Shown piece after piece: positions 13,109 through 24,062 of a stretch of 64,000 bases of DNA. The stretch covers positions 1,920,059-1,984,058 of the forward strand of contig FN649752.1 in the NCBI GenBank assembly GCA_000310025.1, given 5' to 3'. The stretch is from Ectocarpus siliculosus (lineage: Eukaryota > Sar > Phaeophyceae > Ectocarpales > Ectocarpaceae). Position numbers and translations under genes: made by a program. A model generated the notes under the pieces. The model made no database searches and was not told where the DNA came from. It saw only the letters and a list, made by a program, of their open reading frames with translations. The first letter of the stretch is position 1. Each line of letters starts with the position of its first letter.

Positions 13109-13748
13109 TGCGTGTTCTTTAGATCTTCTGATGGCTTTAGCATTTTTGTGACCACGGGCCGAGTCTTTGCTAGATTTTGGGATTAGCAACTGACACGAGT
13201 ATAATGTGAAGAAAAACAACAACAACAACAACAAAATGGTTGCAATGAATCCACCCTCCTCCCAGATGCACAAGACGGCCACCAAACAAACTGTCTTGCT
13301 GAGCCTGTTTCCCACATGGGAAACATCGCTGTGTGTGTGCTGCTCGGGAAACCGTGGAAATACAGCTTTCATTGCTAGTCTATCTTAGACTTTTTCTTAG
13401 AGATGGATTCGTTCGGTCAGAAAATAAAAATATTTACATAGACTACTACATACATAGGTAGGCTTGACGCTGAATTCATTGCTAATCTATCTCAGACTTT
13501 TTATGCTTCTATGATAGAGATGGATTCGTACAGTGTCATATATATTAAGAAAAATAAAAAAAGACAGGCAGCAAACTTAAGGAATAATAAAAACACACAC
13601 AGAAAGACTACCCATTCGAGATATTGTTGTTGTTGTTGTTGTTTTCTTCACATTAAACTCGTGTCAGTTGCTATTCTCAAAATCTAGCAAAGACTCGGCC
13701 CGTGGTCACCAAAATGCTAAAGCCATCAGAAGATCTAAAGAACACGCA
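13109..13748. mobile_element. Foldback (long inverted repeat) element
   Basis: Two arms of about 130 bp, 13109-13234 and 13616-13748, are inverted copies with only a few mismatches. They share TGCGTGTTCTTTAGATCTTC at the outer ends and AATGTGAAGAAAA-CAACAACAA at the inner ends. The 380-bp centre contains two diverged direct copies of an ATTGCTA-TCTATCT-AGAC block (13371 and 13479). No ORF or clear target duplication is visible. It looks like a non-autonomous DNA element of the same family as the dispersed AATGTGAAGA repeats. Confidence 0.7.
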
Positions 13749-13749
13749 T

Positions 13750-15147
13750 ACCAGACTTGGAACGCTCAGTCAGGCCACGTGCAGGCAGACTTGGAACGCG
13801 CAGGCGGCGCGACCCACAACGAACGACTCTGACCCGGATGAGGTAACACACGCCGAAACGGCAAGTATTGGTGCATATTATTATGATGGGGGTCGTTGAC
13901 GAGCGCGTGTGTATACACGCGAGACACCTGAATCAGTGGTAAGGTCAGATATATATATGCTGGGCTTCCCGTCCAGCAAATCGTTCTTCTTCTTGTTCCT
14001 TCGAGAGCCCTACGTTTTTTTTCTTTCTTTCATTCTCGGAATTCCTAAATATAAGAACATCTATTATACAGTACATATACATTTGTGTTGGCTGGTCGTT
14101 AGCGGTCCGGACTGTTCGGGCGTTCTTTTCTCCTTCTGCGTCCGGGACTGAGGCTTCGAGAGCCTCTCGGGTTCTTTGCATCTTGCGGCAGACTTGCGTC
14201 TTGCACTCTCGGAGTCTTTCACGTTCTCTTCTCGGGGCGGTCGCGCTAGAACAGCGGAGACCACCTTCGTGACGTGAAACAGATCCCGCCGACTCCCTTC
14301 GAAGCAAACAAATGAACACAGAAACAAATTCAATGGTCCATTTTGTAGAACAACAACAGCTAGCTGTCGGAAGCACACGCCCAGCCGTCTGGCCGTGTCT
14401 CCTGTGAAGGTTACATTTTACATTACACGACACAAAGGACGGATTCTCCCCGATATTTTGTCGTTGACCCAGTAGAGAACTACTACAGGGGATGTTGTGG
14501 TGTCACAATTGTCCCTTTTGGGTAATTAAATGATAGGCATACCACATCATTGCCACTAAACCATAGATCGTGCAAATGCTTTTTGTTCCTGCTGCCTGTC
14601 CCCGCTCTCTTCCGTGGACCAACAGCGTACCACAACGTCCATCACCGGAATTAATTGTTTGATGGGCTAGGCCCCTGGGACGGAGGTCTCTGCCGTCGCG
14701 TCCAAGGCCCTCAGTAGAGACGTGAGCACCGATTCATGCTTGGATTTTCTTCACCTTTTTGGCTAGCGCAAACAGACATTTAATGATTATTAGATGGTAC
14801 GTTTGTTTGTAAATAGTAGTACTACTACTCCTGTTTACTGACATGTTTGTTTACTGTACGCGCAAAAGACAGCAGCAGTGCTTCTGATTGATTGTGTGTG
14901 GTGTATTTTATTTATTTTTCCAAATACTACTTCTGAAATATGTTCTTTACCTTCTTCCTATTTTTGTTCTCCTTTCCTCTCCGCATCTCCGCTACAAAAT
15001 TAAGCTACATGCGCAAGTTTTTTTTTTAAGGAATCACACGACAAACTGCTGCTGTTAATTAACGAAGTGCTCCTATCACGCCACACAGCCACTTTTTTCG
15101 GAAAGAAAGCATAACCCACTGCCCTTCTGCCATTTATTTGTGTTACA
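13750..15147. other. Gene-poor stretch around 14.1 kb
   Basis: Apart from the possible exon at 14064-14296 nothing coding is convincing. The sequence is AT-richer than its surroundings, with homopolymer runs near 15018-15028. Confidence 0.35.
14064..14296 (-). CDS. Possible terminal exon, unknown function
   Basis: A minus-strand open stretch after an acceptor-like CTTCGAAG ends in a stop. It begins SRRDLFHVTKVVSAVLARPP and turns highly basic and hydrophilic. No family is recognised and no partner exon was found. It may be a remnant of a mobile element. Confidence 0.2.
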
Positions 15148-15209
15148 GTGTGGTCCTCCTTTCGTCTGATTACCCTCCCCCCCCCCGATTTTTCGTTGCC
15201 CGATCGTTT

Positions 15210-15535
15210 GCAAAAGGTGGGAAAGGACAGCATTTCGCCCGTGTGCACCGCCCCCGACGGTCCCGTAATCCAAAAAGAGGATTTCCTGCTGGGTACTGCC
15301 CCGCTCGGGCAGGTAGTCCACTACACCTGCGCGCGCGTCAAGCGCAAGAACCTAATCCGCGCTACATACATACAAGGAACAAGACGAAAGGCTTGCTTGC
15401 GAAGTATCAGAAGAAGCAGCAGGGCACGCCGAGCAAGCAGGCTGAGAAGCGCTCCCGCGTCGAAGCGACGGTCAGCTTCGCGGCGCTCGAGTCCGATTGG
15501 ACGACGAGCTTCTCGAAGAATCTGACTCTTGAGAG
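15210..15535 (+). pseudogene. Coding-like stretch broken by a frame change
   Basis: One frame reads ISPVCTAPDGPVIQKEDFLL and continues through VKRKNLIRATYIQGT. A second frame then continues with LLAKYQKKQQGTPSKQAEK and an Asp/Trp-containing tail. The frame switch near 15380 suggests either an intron or a decayed gene. Function is unknown. It lies just before the minisatellite and the OTU ORF. Confidence 0.25.
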
Positions 15536-15544
15536 TTTGTGCAT

Positions 15545-16080
15545 TTCGCTGTTGTTTGTTGTTGGTACGTCCGCTTTTTGAAGGCGTTAGACCAACATTT
15601 TTGCGTATCCTCCGTTTATGCGAGAGGGATAATACAGTTCGCTGTTGTTGATACGTCCGCTTCCGCTTCTTGTGCACGTTAGACCGGCATTGTTGCGTAT
15701 CCTCCGTTGGAACGAGAGGAATACAGTTCGCTGTTGTTGTTGATACGTCCGTTTCTTGTGGACATTACTGTAGACCGGCACTGTTGCGTATCCTCCGTTT
15801 GTGCGAGAGGAATAATACAGTTCGCTGTTGTTTATGCGTCCGCTTCTTGTGGACGTTAGACCGGCATTGTTGCGTACTTCTCCGTTAGTCCGGGAGAAAA
15901 TATTTCGCTGTTGTTGATACGTCCGCTTCTTGTGGGCGTTAGACCGGCATTGTTGCGTATTATCCTCCGTTTGTGCGAGAGGAATACAGTTCGCTGTTGT
16001 TGTTGTTGATACGTCCGCTTCTTGTGGACGTTAGACCGGCATTGTTGCCTGTTTTTCCGTTTGTACGGGAGAATATACTT
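15545..16080 (+). repeat. Minisatellite, about six units of 83-94 bp
   Basis: Units start with TTCGCTGTTGTT near 15545, 15638, 15727, 15821, 15904 and 15990. They run through GATACGTCCGCTTCTTGTGG, ACGTTAGACCGGCATTGTTG and CGTATCCTCCGTTTGTGCGA. Unit lengths vary partly through GTT copy number. The array ends about ten bases before the ATG of the OTU ORF. Confidence 0.9.
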
Positions 16081-16090
16081 CTAAGACAAC

Positions 16091-16813
16091 ATGATGTCCG
16101 ATGGTCGTCGCCTGGGTGTTGTCGCTTTTGGGGACCTTTCCATTCGCTTGCCTGTTGAGTACGTCGTTCGAGCCAGTAGTTTTCGCCATGAAAGAAACCA
16201 GCGTTGCAGGCACTGCAGCGTTTGGACATGTGGGCAGAAGAAAGAATCAATTGCTGTTGTTCAGGAGGCACGTACGTTGTGTGGCCTTTGGTTCCTATCC
16301 CCGACGATATTGAGCGTCTATACAGAACACCACAGCTCCTGTTCCTCCTCTTCCTACCCCGCCGTCATCGGCATGGAATATTTTGATGGAATTGGTGATG
16401 GGGCCTGTCTGCTCAGAGCAATTTCTAGAAAAAAAGCCTTTGGTGACCCAGCAAATCACGCACAAGTTCGTCATGGCATTGTCCAACACGTACAGCACAA
16501 CCCGGAACCTTTCATACAGACATATCAAACGGATTCGGAAACGACCCAATTCGGATCCCAAGGATCTCCGCCATCATTGTACTATTCTCTTCAGGACTAC
16601 CTGTCCATCATAGCTCAACCCTCCGCATACGGTGGTTACATTGAAGTTGCTGCTGTCTCACAATTGTACGGACTCACCACAGAGGTTGTCATCGCCGGCA
16701 CCCCTTTCCCACCACCGCCTCATCCTCCTCAACAAAACACTTTGCACGCTAATTCTTTGCACTACGCTACTTACTCCGTCTCCAGTGTACACCGCTTGAA
16801 TTTTTTATCCTGA
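16091..16813 (+). CDS. OTU-like cysteine protease domain protein
   Basis: A 240-residue single-exon ORF. The C-terminal two thirds fit the OTU fold of deubiquitinase-like cysteine proteases. IGDGACLLRAIS (residues 101-112) holds the catalytic Cys 106, NHAQVRHGIVQHV the following helix, YGGYIEVAAVS (180-190) the conserved glycine-rich strand, and NSLHYATYS (221-229) the catalytic His 224. The expected activity is cleavage of ubiquitin-type isopeptide bonds; this is family knowledge, not shown here. Residues 1-90 resemble nothing known and may be non-coding, so the real start could be Met 95. OTU domains are often carried by mobile elements and large viruses. The position, between a minisatellite and a transposon terminus 150 bp downstream, fits a mobile origin. 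Confidence 0.65.
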   Translation: MMSDGRRLGVVAFGDLSIRLPVEYVVRASSFRHERNQRCRHCSVWTCGQKKESIAVVQEARTLCGLWFLSPTILSVYTEHHSSCSSSSYPAVIGMEYFDGIGDGACLLRAISRKKAFGDPANHAQVRHGIVQHVQHNPEPFIQTYQTDSETTQFGSQGSPPSLYYSLQDYLSIIAQPSAYGGYIEVAAVSQLYGLTTEVVIAGTPFPPPPHPPQQNTLHANSLHYATYSVSSVHRLNFLS

Positions 16814-16964
16814 CTGAGTACTGTTTGCCTTCCCCTTGCATGTGTTCAAGACAGACAGTGAAGCCACCTCCGAAGGGGTATCTTGTACTACATATATATT
16901 CCTTCTCTCTCATCATACAGTATGCGTATGATATAGATACATATCTACGTAAAGAGTTGTACTA

Positions 16965-17112
16965 CAGCAGTAGGGGGCCCGATATAAGGCGGTGTAGTGC
17001 GTGGTGAAGGAAACCGCCTTATATCGGGCAGCCGCTTTATACGCGTATAAGGCGGTAACCGCCTTATACACGGTCTGAGATTGGCCCAACAGGGCGGTGA
17101 CCGCCTTATTTA
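16965..17112 (+). repeat. Left terminus with subterminal ACCGCCTTATATCGG repeats
   Basis: A 30-bp terminal repeat is followed by direct and inverted copies of ACCGCCTTATATCGG-like motifs at about 17012-17028, 17042-17078 and 17095-17110. These short inverted pairs can form hairpins and may be transposase binding sites. Confidence 0.75.
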
Positions 17113-18776
17113 AGACAAATAAATGAAGAAAGGAGGTTTCAGCGTATTGGGGCATCACCTCACGGCGCGTCGCTGAGTGGAAGAAATGGTCACGCGTCAT
17201 GCATTCACGCGTGTAGAACGAGCAAGAAGATTGCTTGCAATTGTTTGAGTGTTGTTTGCAGCGGTATGTACGTGTACATCTATCTGATGCCGTACGACCC
17301 CGCTGGGAGTGTACAGCAGAATGTACATCTGCACCCAACAATACCGCCGCACAAGGCTCTGGTAGGTAGAGTAGACGAATAACGTGCCCAACCCAACACT
17401 TCTCTTCGGTACTGATGCGAGGGACACCGAATATTTTTCGTTCGTGAAGAACAACAAAACTTAAGCTATACTAGGGTTAAGGATTGGCCCCCCGCCCCCC
17501 AATGGGGCTGTGGGCCAGCATCCAGGACGGATGGTGGTGAGTGTCCGGGAGGACTGAAAGAAGAAGGGGAGAGGATTTGTAGGGGCGCGGGAAGAAGGGA
17601 CGGTGTTGGGAGAGGCAAGGAAGTGGTGAAGAATTTCGGCACTCGACGAGCGCGCGGTCCCGTCGGGGGTGAAAGGGACATACATGTCCGTTCGTAGTTT
17701 TGTCTATCGGAATCAAAATGCCGAATGTAGGTATATATTTCACAGTTAGTTTCGGACTGGGGCTCCAAATTTGCTGAGATAAGGAAATAGATTTTGAGAT
17801 AAGAAAGTTTCCTGGAAACTTCCTGCAGGCGAATATTTTTCGATTTAAGGCGGCTTCATGTGATCGGCTGTGGGACGACAGTCACCCAACCAACTTCCCC
17901 TGTTCGCAGGTACTGCTGTTTTTTGTGGTGCGCTGCGTGACAGCTGCACCCTGATCACAGCGCTCCCACTGCTGTTGAATGTGCGTGCATGCGTGTCTGT
18001 GTTGCCCCCTTAACCCCAGCACACGAACCCGCACCAGAACAGCGACAGGAAGTACACATAATGCCCGGCAGCCCTGTACGAAGTAAGTGCTGTGTATCGC
18101 ATTTCAAGCGTTGGGGAGAGGGTGATTTTTTTGGGGCGGGGGCACATCGAAGTCAAACACGCTCTCTCAAGTAGAAGCAGAGAATACTCTTTCTTGCGGC
18201 GCGTCACCAGAAGGCAACAGCAGCGTGCTCTTCCTCCTCTCTGCCCTTTGCTGGCGGTGCTGCCACCTCCTCTACGTCGTCGGTTGCTGCGGTTCGTTCC
18301 GGCGCTCTTTCTCCCCCTTGCCTCAACCTCTGTGTGTGACGGGCGCGTGTTGCTGACCTACCTAAAGCCGCGCAACAACCAACCCCAACTTGGTTTTCTG
18401 ACCGTGCAACCTCCCCCTTTCTGTGTTGGTGGCGCGCCAACTCCAGGGCATTTGCGCTGGGCGCTGGGTTTTATGTGGGCGGCCGCTGGACATGCTCTTG
18501 CAGACTGTGTGTGTGCGTGTGGGTGGCGCCTGATGATGTGTTGTGTGTGGTGCCTGATGTGTTATTTCAAAGAAAGCTGCCAAATCGAAAAGTTGGCAAA
18601 ATTTTCCACAAAAAAACCAGCCTCCCTCCGCTGTTAAATCTGATTATTTTTCCCTTATCTTGGGTTCTGGCGAGACTGTCAGGAACGATCCTCAGAACGA
18701 TGGCTTAACTCAAAATATATTTCCTTATTTCAGTTTTCTTTTGGTTCCGAAACTGTCAATTATGTACACAACGATG
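17113..18776. other. Interior of the TA-flanked interval, no gene recognised
   Basis: Several open frames exist on both strands but none resembles a known protein. A C-rich/G-rich stretch lies near 17482-17500. A transposase would be expected here or near 30.5 kb if the inverted ends belong to one element. Confidence 0.35.
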
Positions 18777-19110
18777 GAGAAGGCCGACAAGGAAGGTACG
18801 AAGAGAGGAAATTGCACCCCACGTTCGTTCGAAGTCGGTGTGAAAACCACCGCAAGGAAGGAGTGCGAAGGGAACAAAAAAAAACAGAGACGTCGACGTT
18901 TGCGTCGTGGAACGATCCTTCCGTATATCGCAGGTACTCACCAATGCAAGAAGGGGAGGTAATACCCATCGTGAAAGTCAAAGCGCAGGTCATAACTGCG
19001 TATGACTCATGCGCGGAGAAGTTACCACGACTTATCAGCATAAAGTTTGAAGGCCGGCTGAGAAGGTTTGAAAACACAAACACTCACGCGACGATGGCAA
19101 GCGCAACGTC
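18777..19110 (+). repeat. Dispersed repeat, copy B
   Basis: The first 230 bp match copy A (8935-9170). The part from about 18925 continues through TGACTCATGCGCGGAGAAGT and matches copy C 416 bp further on, so B and C are direct repeats. Confidence 0.7.
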
Positions 19111-19317
19111 AAAACTTCACAAGAAGAAAAGTGCATACAAAAAAAGAAAGGCCGGATGCCGACCTATCTATGGCTCTCTGGGAATGAAAGGATTCCCACA
19201 ATTGCCAACAGGTAATCCACAAGTATCGAGGAGGCCGACGACGACTAATGACGCGCATACATGTGGTATGCAAAGAAGGATAGGGGAAGGAAACGCAAGG
19301 GGAAAAAAATCGTAGTT

Positions 19318-19515
19318 GAATGCAATCCTTCCATATAACTTCACTCACCAATGCAAGACGGAGAAGAAGTAAAATACCCATCGTGAAAGAAAGTCAAAGC
19401 GCAGGTCATACCTGCATATGACTCATGCGCGGAGAAGTTAACACGGAGACTTATCAGGAAGAAGTTTGAAGGCCAGATAAGAAGGTTTGAAGACACAAGC
19501 GCTTACGCGACCATG
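19318..19515 (+). repeat. Dispersed repeat, copy C
   Basis: Direct repeat of 18905-19100, sharing CTCACCAATGCAAGA, GTGAAAG-AAGTCAAAGCGCA and TGACTCATGCGCGGAGAAGT. It is less complete at its 5' end. Confidence 0.65.
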
Positions 19516-19559
19516 ACAATCGCAACGGCAGGAAGCTGCCGTGACAACACAAGTACCTC

Positions 19560-20030
19560 GACACTGGAAGATCCCCGAGGAGAGCCTTCGCGCGGCAACA
19601 ACTACTACAAAGAGAGCGGGAGGTCTGCGTGTAGCTGTTGGTGGACATGTGGCAGGCGCACGACACGCGAACGGATGTGTGCATCGCATAGTAGTAATAG
19701 TAGTATGGCTCGCCGTCGCAGGGGGTATCCCATCCAGTCACGGTCGTTGCCTGCCGTAATAGGCGGACGTCGTGCGGCGTCTGGTCCACACTGCTGTGAA
19801 GCATCAACAAACAGTGGTCGAGCTATATGTATGCATGATTTTTTGCTCTCGCTGTTGCAGGCAAACTTGCTTCCATAAAGAACCCGAGAATTTCACTGCT
19901 GTATCCCGACGTACAAGACTCCCATCGACACACCAGCACGGACGGGTAGGAGGAGTGGGTGCATGGAAGATGCCGTCACAGCACAGCTAATTCCACACTC
20001 CTACCACTATGTACAGTCGGCGTCTGGTCG
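19560..20030 (+). repeat. Repeat D, left copy
   Basis: Similar to 29745-30365 on the other side of the copia element, same orientation. Shared blocks include AGATC-CCGAGGGG/GAG, TATCCCATCCAGT, GCGGACGTCGT, CAGTGGTCGAGCTAT and GACGTACAAGACTCCCATCG. No coding capacity is recognised. Confidence 0.6.
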
Positions 20031-20149
20031 ATAAGAAAGTCGAAGGTAGGCATGATGAGACGGCTTGGGAAGAGTAAACGAGAAGAGACGGACCGAGTGG
20101 CGTGATACGTGCCGGATTGAACTTATTTTAGCCAATCCCCCCCCCCAAA

Positions 20150-20473
20150 CGCTGCACCATTGCACCAACCCCCCACTAGTGACGACGTACCATTACAACA
20201 ATGTATCGCTGGTTGGTGGCCATGTTTGCATGTTTGCTGTTCGTTCGTTATATATAGTGGTCTCTCCACCGTGTGCCTTTTTCTGTCTCTTATTTCTTGT
20301 TATTTTTTGGGTTTGGTCTCTTTTTGTCCTCGCGCTTTTTCTTTTTCGTTTTCTTTTTCGTGTTCATTTTTTCTCTGTTCTTCCTGTTTCCATACAAATT
20401 GTATTTTTTTTCTCTTTGTCGCTCTTTTTTCTCTTTGTCACTCTTTTTCCTCTCTTTTTTTGTGTCAGATGGC
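20150..20473 (+). other. T-rich pyrimidine tract 5' of the copia insertion
   Basis: From about 20270 to 20465 the plus strand is almost pure pyrimidine (TTTTTC/TCTCTT units). It gives a long hydrophobic open frame rich in Phe, Ser and Leu. This is composition, not a gene. Confidence 0.6.
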
Positions 20474-20478
20474 CTTGT

Positions 20479-20778
20479 TGTTAGGATGATCCGAACTGGG
20501 GGTAGCTTGTCGCAAGACGTGTGTTGAATAGGGTGTCGGCAACTCGGCGAACTCGCGCCAAGGAGGAAAGATGTGCTGGGCTTGTTGTATAGACTTCTTC
20601 TTCACATGAAAAACATGGACTCACATGAACACATGAACGAACTGCACGCACACGCGCACGCACCATCAGTACGGGGGCGACGCAGTATACAACAGGGGTA
20701 CCTTGCACACCCTGGAAATACATTCCACGTACCACACAATCCTACAACCACTTGGCATTGCTACAAGTATATCTATCA
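20479..20778 (-). repeat. 3' LTR of the copia element
   Basis: A 300-bp LTR with TG-CA ends, identical to 27940-28239. It lies directly after the G-rich tract at 20779-20789 in element orientation. Confidence 0.97.
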
Positions 20779-20789
20779 GCCCCCCTGCT
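20779..20789 (-). other. Polypurine tract of the copia element
   Basis: On the minus strand AGCAGGGGGGC immediately precedes the 3' LTR. This is the position and purine bias expected for the plus-strand primer of reverse transcription. Confidence 0.65.
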
Positions 20790-21060
20790 TGTGACCATGC
20801 CATGTCTTTTTCGATCCTCAAGAACTCCAAAACACAAGAAAATAAAATCATAAACTCAATTCAACTCCAGAACAATAGCCTTCTTGGCTAGACATCAATA
20901 CCCTTCCCCGATCATACCAGTTATAATTCTTCGAACTTCAGCGAACTAATTGCCCCCCAGCCTAGAACACCATCCATTGAGAAAAACCATAGGCAAAAAT
21001 GCAAAATATTGCCACCCTAGTTGTTTGATCGCACACAAAATAAACCCAAACATAAAAATC

Positions 21061-22479
21061 TTAATCCATACTCATTACGAAGTTACGATGAAACTCGAAA
21101 TTTCCCACGTTAAGTGCCTTCGTGAGGAAGTCAGCATGTTGATACGCCGATTCCACGTGAAAAATCGAAATCTCCTTCCTGCGTACCAAATCCCTGATAA
21201 AGTGGTGCCTTACGTCGATGTGCTTCGAGTTACTGTTGCTAATTGGGTTCTGTGCCAACTGAATAGCCCCCTGGTTATCCTCGAACACCGGAATACACGG
21301 CATACCGGCTTCTGGCAACATGAAACGCCATACTTGCCTCAGAAACAACACTTCCTTCATCACATCCGCAAGGGAGACATACTCCGCCTCTGTCGTGCTC
21401 AACGTAACGCACTTCTGCGTCCTTGAAAACCAAGAAATACATCCCCCCCCACACATCACCAACCCTCCTGACACAGACCTCCTATCGGCAGCCTTACTTG
21501 CATAGTCTGCGTCTGCGAACACCTCCATGCTCAACCCTGCTACACTACCCCTCCTGAATGTAATACCCAAGGCACTAGTCCTTACCACATACCCCAAAAT
21601 ACCAAGACCTGCTCTCCAATGAATCTCTTTGGGAGAGGCACAGTACCGTGCTACCGCTCTCACTGCGTTCGCGATATCTGGCCTCGTTTGCGTTGCCAGC
21701 CACATCAATGATCCTATCAGCTCACGAAAAGGCCTTGATACCACTTCTTCATCTTGGTCAAACTCTGAAAGCTTCAACCCTACAGGAAGAGGAATTTCCT
21801 TCCCGTACTCTACCCCAAACTCCATCCCCAACTCTTCAGCGTACGTCTGCTGCGATATCTTCAAAGTCCCTGCATCCCAATCTCTCTCATAAAAGCATCC
21901 TGAATACCACCTCAAATCCCCAAGATTCTTCACCGGTACCATGGTGTTGAGATCTCTGCCAAACTGGTCACATCTCTCCTCCTCTCCTATCGAAAATATA
22001 TCATCTACATGTACCACCAGAGTTACTACCACTCTTCCCTCCTCAATCAATCGAAACACACACGTATCCGCCATGCATTGAATAAAACCCAAACAAACCA
22101 AACACCCCGCCAAGTGTGAATGCCATTTCCTCGATGCCTGCTTAAGGCCATACAGACTCTTGTTCAACTTCACTATCATACCTGACAATCTACCACACCC
22201 CTCTGGCAGACGCATGAAAACATCCTCATCCAAATCCGACTGGACAAATGCTTGCTTGATGTCAAAATGACGGAGAGAAAGATTTTGCTCACACGCCATC
22301 GCTGCCAATAAACGAACGCTAGAAACCGCTACAGTCGGTGCATACGTCTCTCCACAATCTACATGTACTCGCTGCATATCTCCTCTCGCTACTAGCCGTG
22401 ATTTCACACTAGTTGGCCATCCGTATTCATCAGACTTCCAATCAAATACCCACTTCGCCTTGATAACACTCTCTGGTTG
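21061..22479 (-). CDS. Copia reverse transcriptase and RNase H
   Basis: The frame is the same as upstream, separated only by the TAG. It starts QPESVIKAKWVFDWK and shows SRLVARG, the LRHFDIKQAFVQSDL block, KSLYGLKQASRKWH and the catalytic LVVHVDDI, a variant of the usual YVDD. RNase H follows with VFADADYASKAADRRSVSG and TTEAEYVSLADV, then the copia C-terminal HIDVRHHFIRDLV block. It ends at a stop at 21061. Domains look complete. Confidence 0.93.
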   Translation of the reverse strand, partial: QPESVIKAKWVFDWKSDEYGWPTSVKSRLVARGDMQRVHVDCGETYAPTVAVSSVRLLAAMACEQNLSLRHFDIKQAFVQSDLDEDVFMRLPEGCGRLSGMIVKLNKSLYGLKQASRKWHSHLAGCLVCLGFIQCMADTCVFRLIEEGRVVVTLVVHVDDIFSIGEEERCDQFGRDLNTMVPVKNLGDLRWYSGCFYERDWDAGTLKISQQTYAEELGMEFGVEYGKEIPLPVGLKLSEFDQDEEVVSRPFRELIGSLMWLATQTRPDIANAVRAVARYCASPKEIHWRAGLGILGYVVRTSALGITFRRGSVAGLSMEVFADADYASKAADRRSVSGGLVMCGGGCISWFSRTQKCVTLSTTEAEYVSLADVMKEVLFLRQVWRFMLPEAGMPCIPVFEDNQGAIQLAQNPISNSNSKHIDVRHHFIRDLVRRKEISIFHVESAYQHADFLTKALNVGNFEFHRNFVMSMD

Positions 22480-24062
22480 CTACAATACTTCCTCAAAGGT
22501 ACCAGCCTCGATCAGACCTCTGAACTCCCTCTCTACAGATGCCATCCACAAGTCAGCATGCTCAGAGGACACAGCCTCCCTATACGTTTTGGGGACGCGC
22601 AAGTCACTAGCATAGCATTGGGGCAAGTCCGGTGCCACTTCCGGGGGATCTAAATCCCTCATCGCGCGATCAATGTCCTCGCGGGAGGCAAGTAAGGTGG
22701 CGCACGCAAATGGGACTTCTTCACGCAGTCCTTCTGTTTTCGTGCCCCCCCGCTCTTCCCCCCCCAGCTCCGCTCCAGCATGTCCTCTGGCTGAACTCGG
22801 GATCTCCTTTCTCCCCCCATCGACGACGCTGCGAGTGGTGAGGGTTGACAGGAGCGTTGTCTTGTCCTGCAGGGAAACAAGTCCGAAGCGGTGGGCGGGA
22901 GCGTCGCCGCTCCCGCCATGTGTCGTCGACCGCTCGTCCCCTTCATCCTGGAAACGCACCCTCCGATCCCTCAACCTCCCCGGCACCCGCGTCTCTCGTC
23001 CCAAGTCCAGCTCTCGATTGGCCCTGGCAGAGAGGGGCGGCATTGACGAAGCCCGCCCCCCCCCCTGGTCCTTAGCGGCTGCCCTCGTGCGCCCAGAAAC
23101 CCTCATGTCCCCGCGTCCCACGTCCAGTTCACGGATGGTCCTCGTGGTGAGCGGCGGCATGTTGGTCGATGGCGCGGCACCGGGCGGCACGGCGGCGGGA
23201 GACGGTGTTACTGACGGAGCAGGCGGTGGCCCGGCGACGAACGGCGTTGCAGGCGGCGCGGTGGTGGTGACCGGTGGCGCGGCGGCGAACGGCGTTGCAG
23301 GCGGCGCGGTGGTGGTGACCGGTGGCGCGGCGGCGAACGGCGTTGCAGGCGGCGCGGTGGTGGTGACCGGTGGCGCGGCGGCGAACGGCGTTGCAGGCGG
23401 CGCGGTGGTGGTGACCGGTGGCGCGGCGGCGAACGGCGTTGCAGGCGGCGCGGTGGTGGTGACCGGTGGCGGGGCTGCGGTAGACGGCGCCGCCGGCGAT
23501 GGTGGTGTGGAAGTTGCCGGCGGCGCCTGTGAGGGTATGGCAGCGGGTGAAGTGGGGGTTCGGGCGAACGGTGAGGGGGGTAAGAGAGGCGGTGCAATGT
23601 ACTCAATTAAAAACGTCGGTGCGGCGGCGACATCTGAATCCCCCCCCTCGCCCGCCGGCGCCGGCAGCTCCAGCGGCGGGGTTAGCAACGGCGCGCGGTC
23701 GGAGACCCATACAATGTTATTCGTCATGCACACGCGCCCCGTAGCAAACTTGAGAACCTTGACCGCCGAGTCGTGGTGGTTGTCGCCATTGTTGAGGTAG
23801 CAGCACAGCACTGCCTGGGGGTCCATCTTCCGCGTACGCGTCACACGCATGTACCCCGGCTGCAAGAACGGGACGATCTGGAGTGGGGGCGGGCGACCGG
23901 TGAAGAGCTCGTGCGGCGACTTGTGCCCTGCGTTCGCCGTGGTCGGGGAACGGTTGAAGCCGCCGGCAGCCCAGTGACATGACTCTAGCCAGAGCCGCTC
24001 GCCATCGCGCCCGTAGCCAGGGATGCGGGTGAAGTCGATCTTGGGGAAACAGGCGGCATGCT
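22480..24062 (-). CDS. Copia integrase C-terminal part and Pro-rich spacer
   Basis: After a second +1 shift near 24060-24065 the polyprotein continues with KIDFTRIPGYGRDGERLW and KSPHELFTGRPPP, the conserved copia integrase tail. Then come GYMRVTRTRKMDPQA and a long Pro/Thr/Ala spacer with five 16-residue repeats (23233-23472). The frame ends at an in-frame TAG (22482-22480) in GTFEEVL-stop-QPESV, just before the first reverse transcriptase block. Confidence 0.85.
23233..23480. repeat. 48-bp coding minisatellite, five units
   Basis: Five near-identical 48-bp units encode PPVTTTAPPATPFAAA on the minus strand, in the spacer between integrase and reverse transcriptase. They form a Thr/Pro linker typical of a disordered region. 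Confidence 0.9.

Noticed and set aside
15545-16080. CRISPR-like array
   Set aside because: The units are contiguous without unique spacers and vary in GTT number. It is a minisatellite in a eukaryotic genome.
20270-20530. Phe/Ser/Leu-rich plus-strand frames that look like membrane proteins
   Set aside because: They arise from a T/C-rich tract and run into the copia LTR.
22673-23800. Plus-strand open frame of 375 residues rich in Gly, Val and Ala
   Set aside because: It is the antisense of the copia spacer and its 48-bp repeats, and no domain is present.
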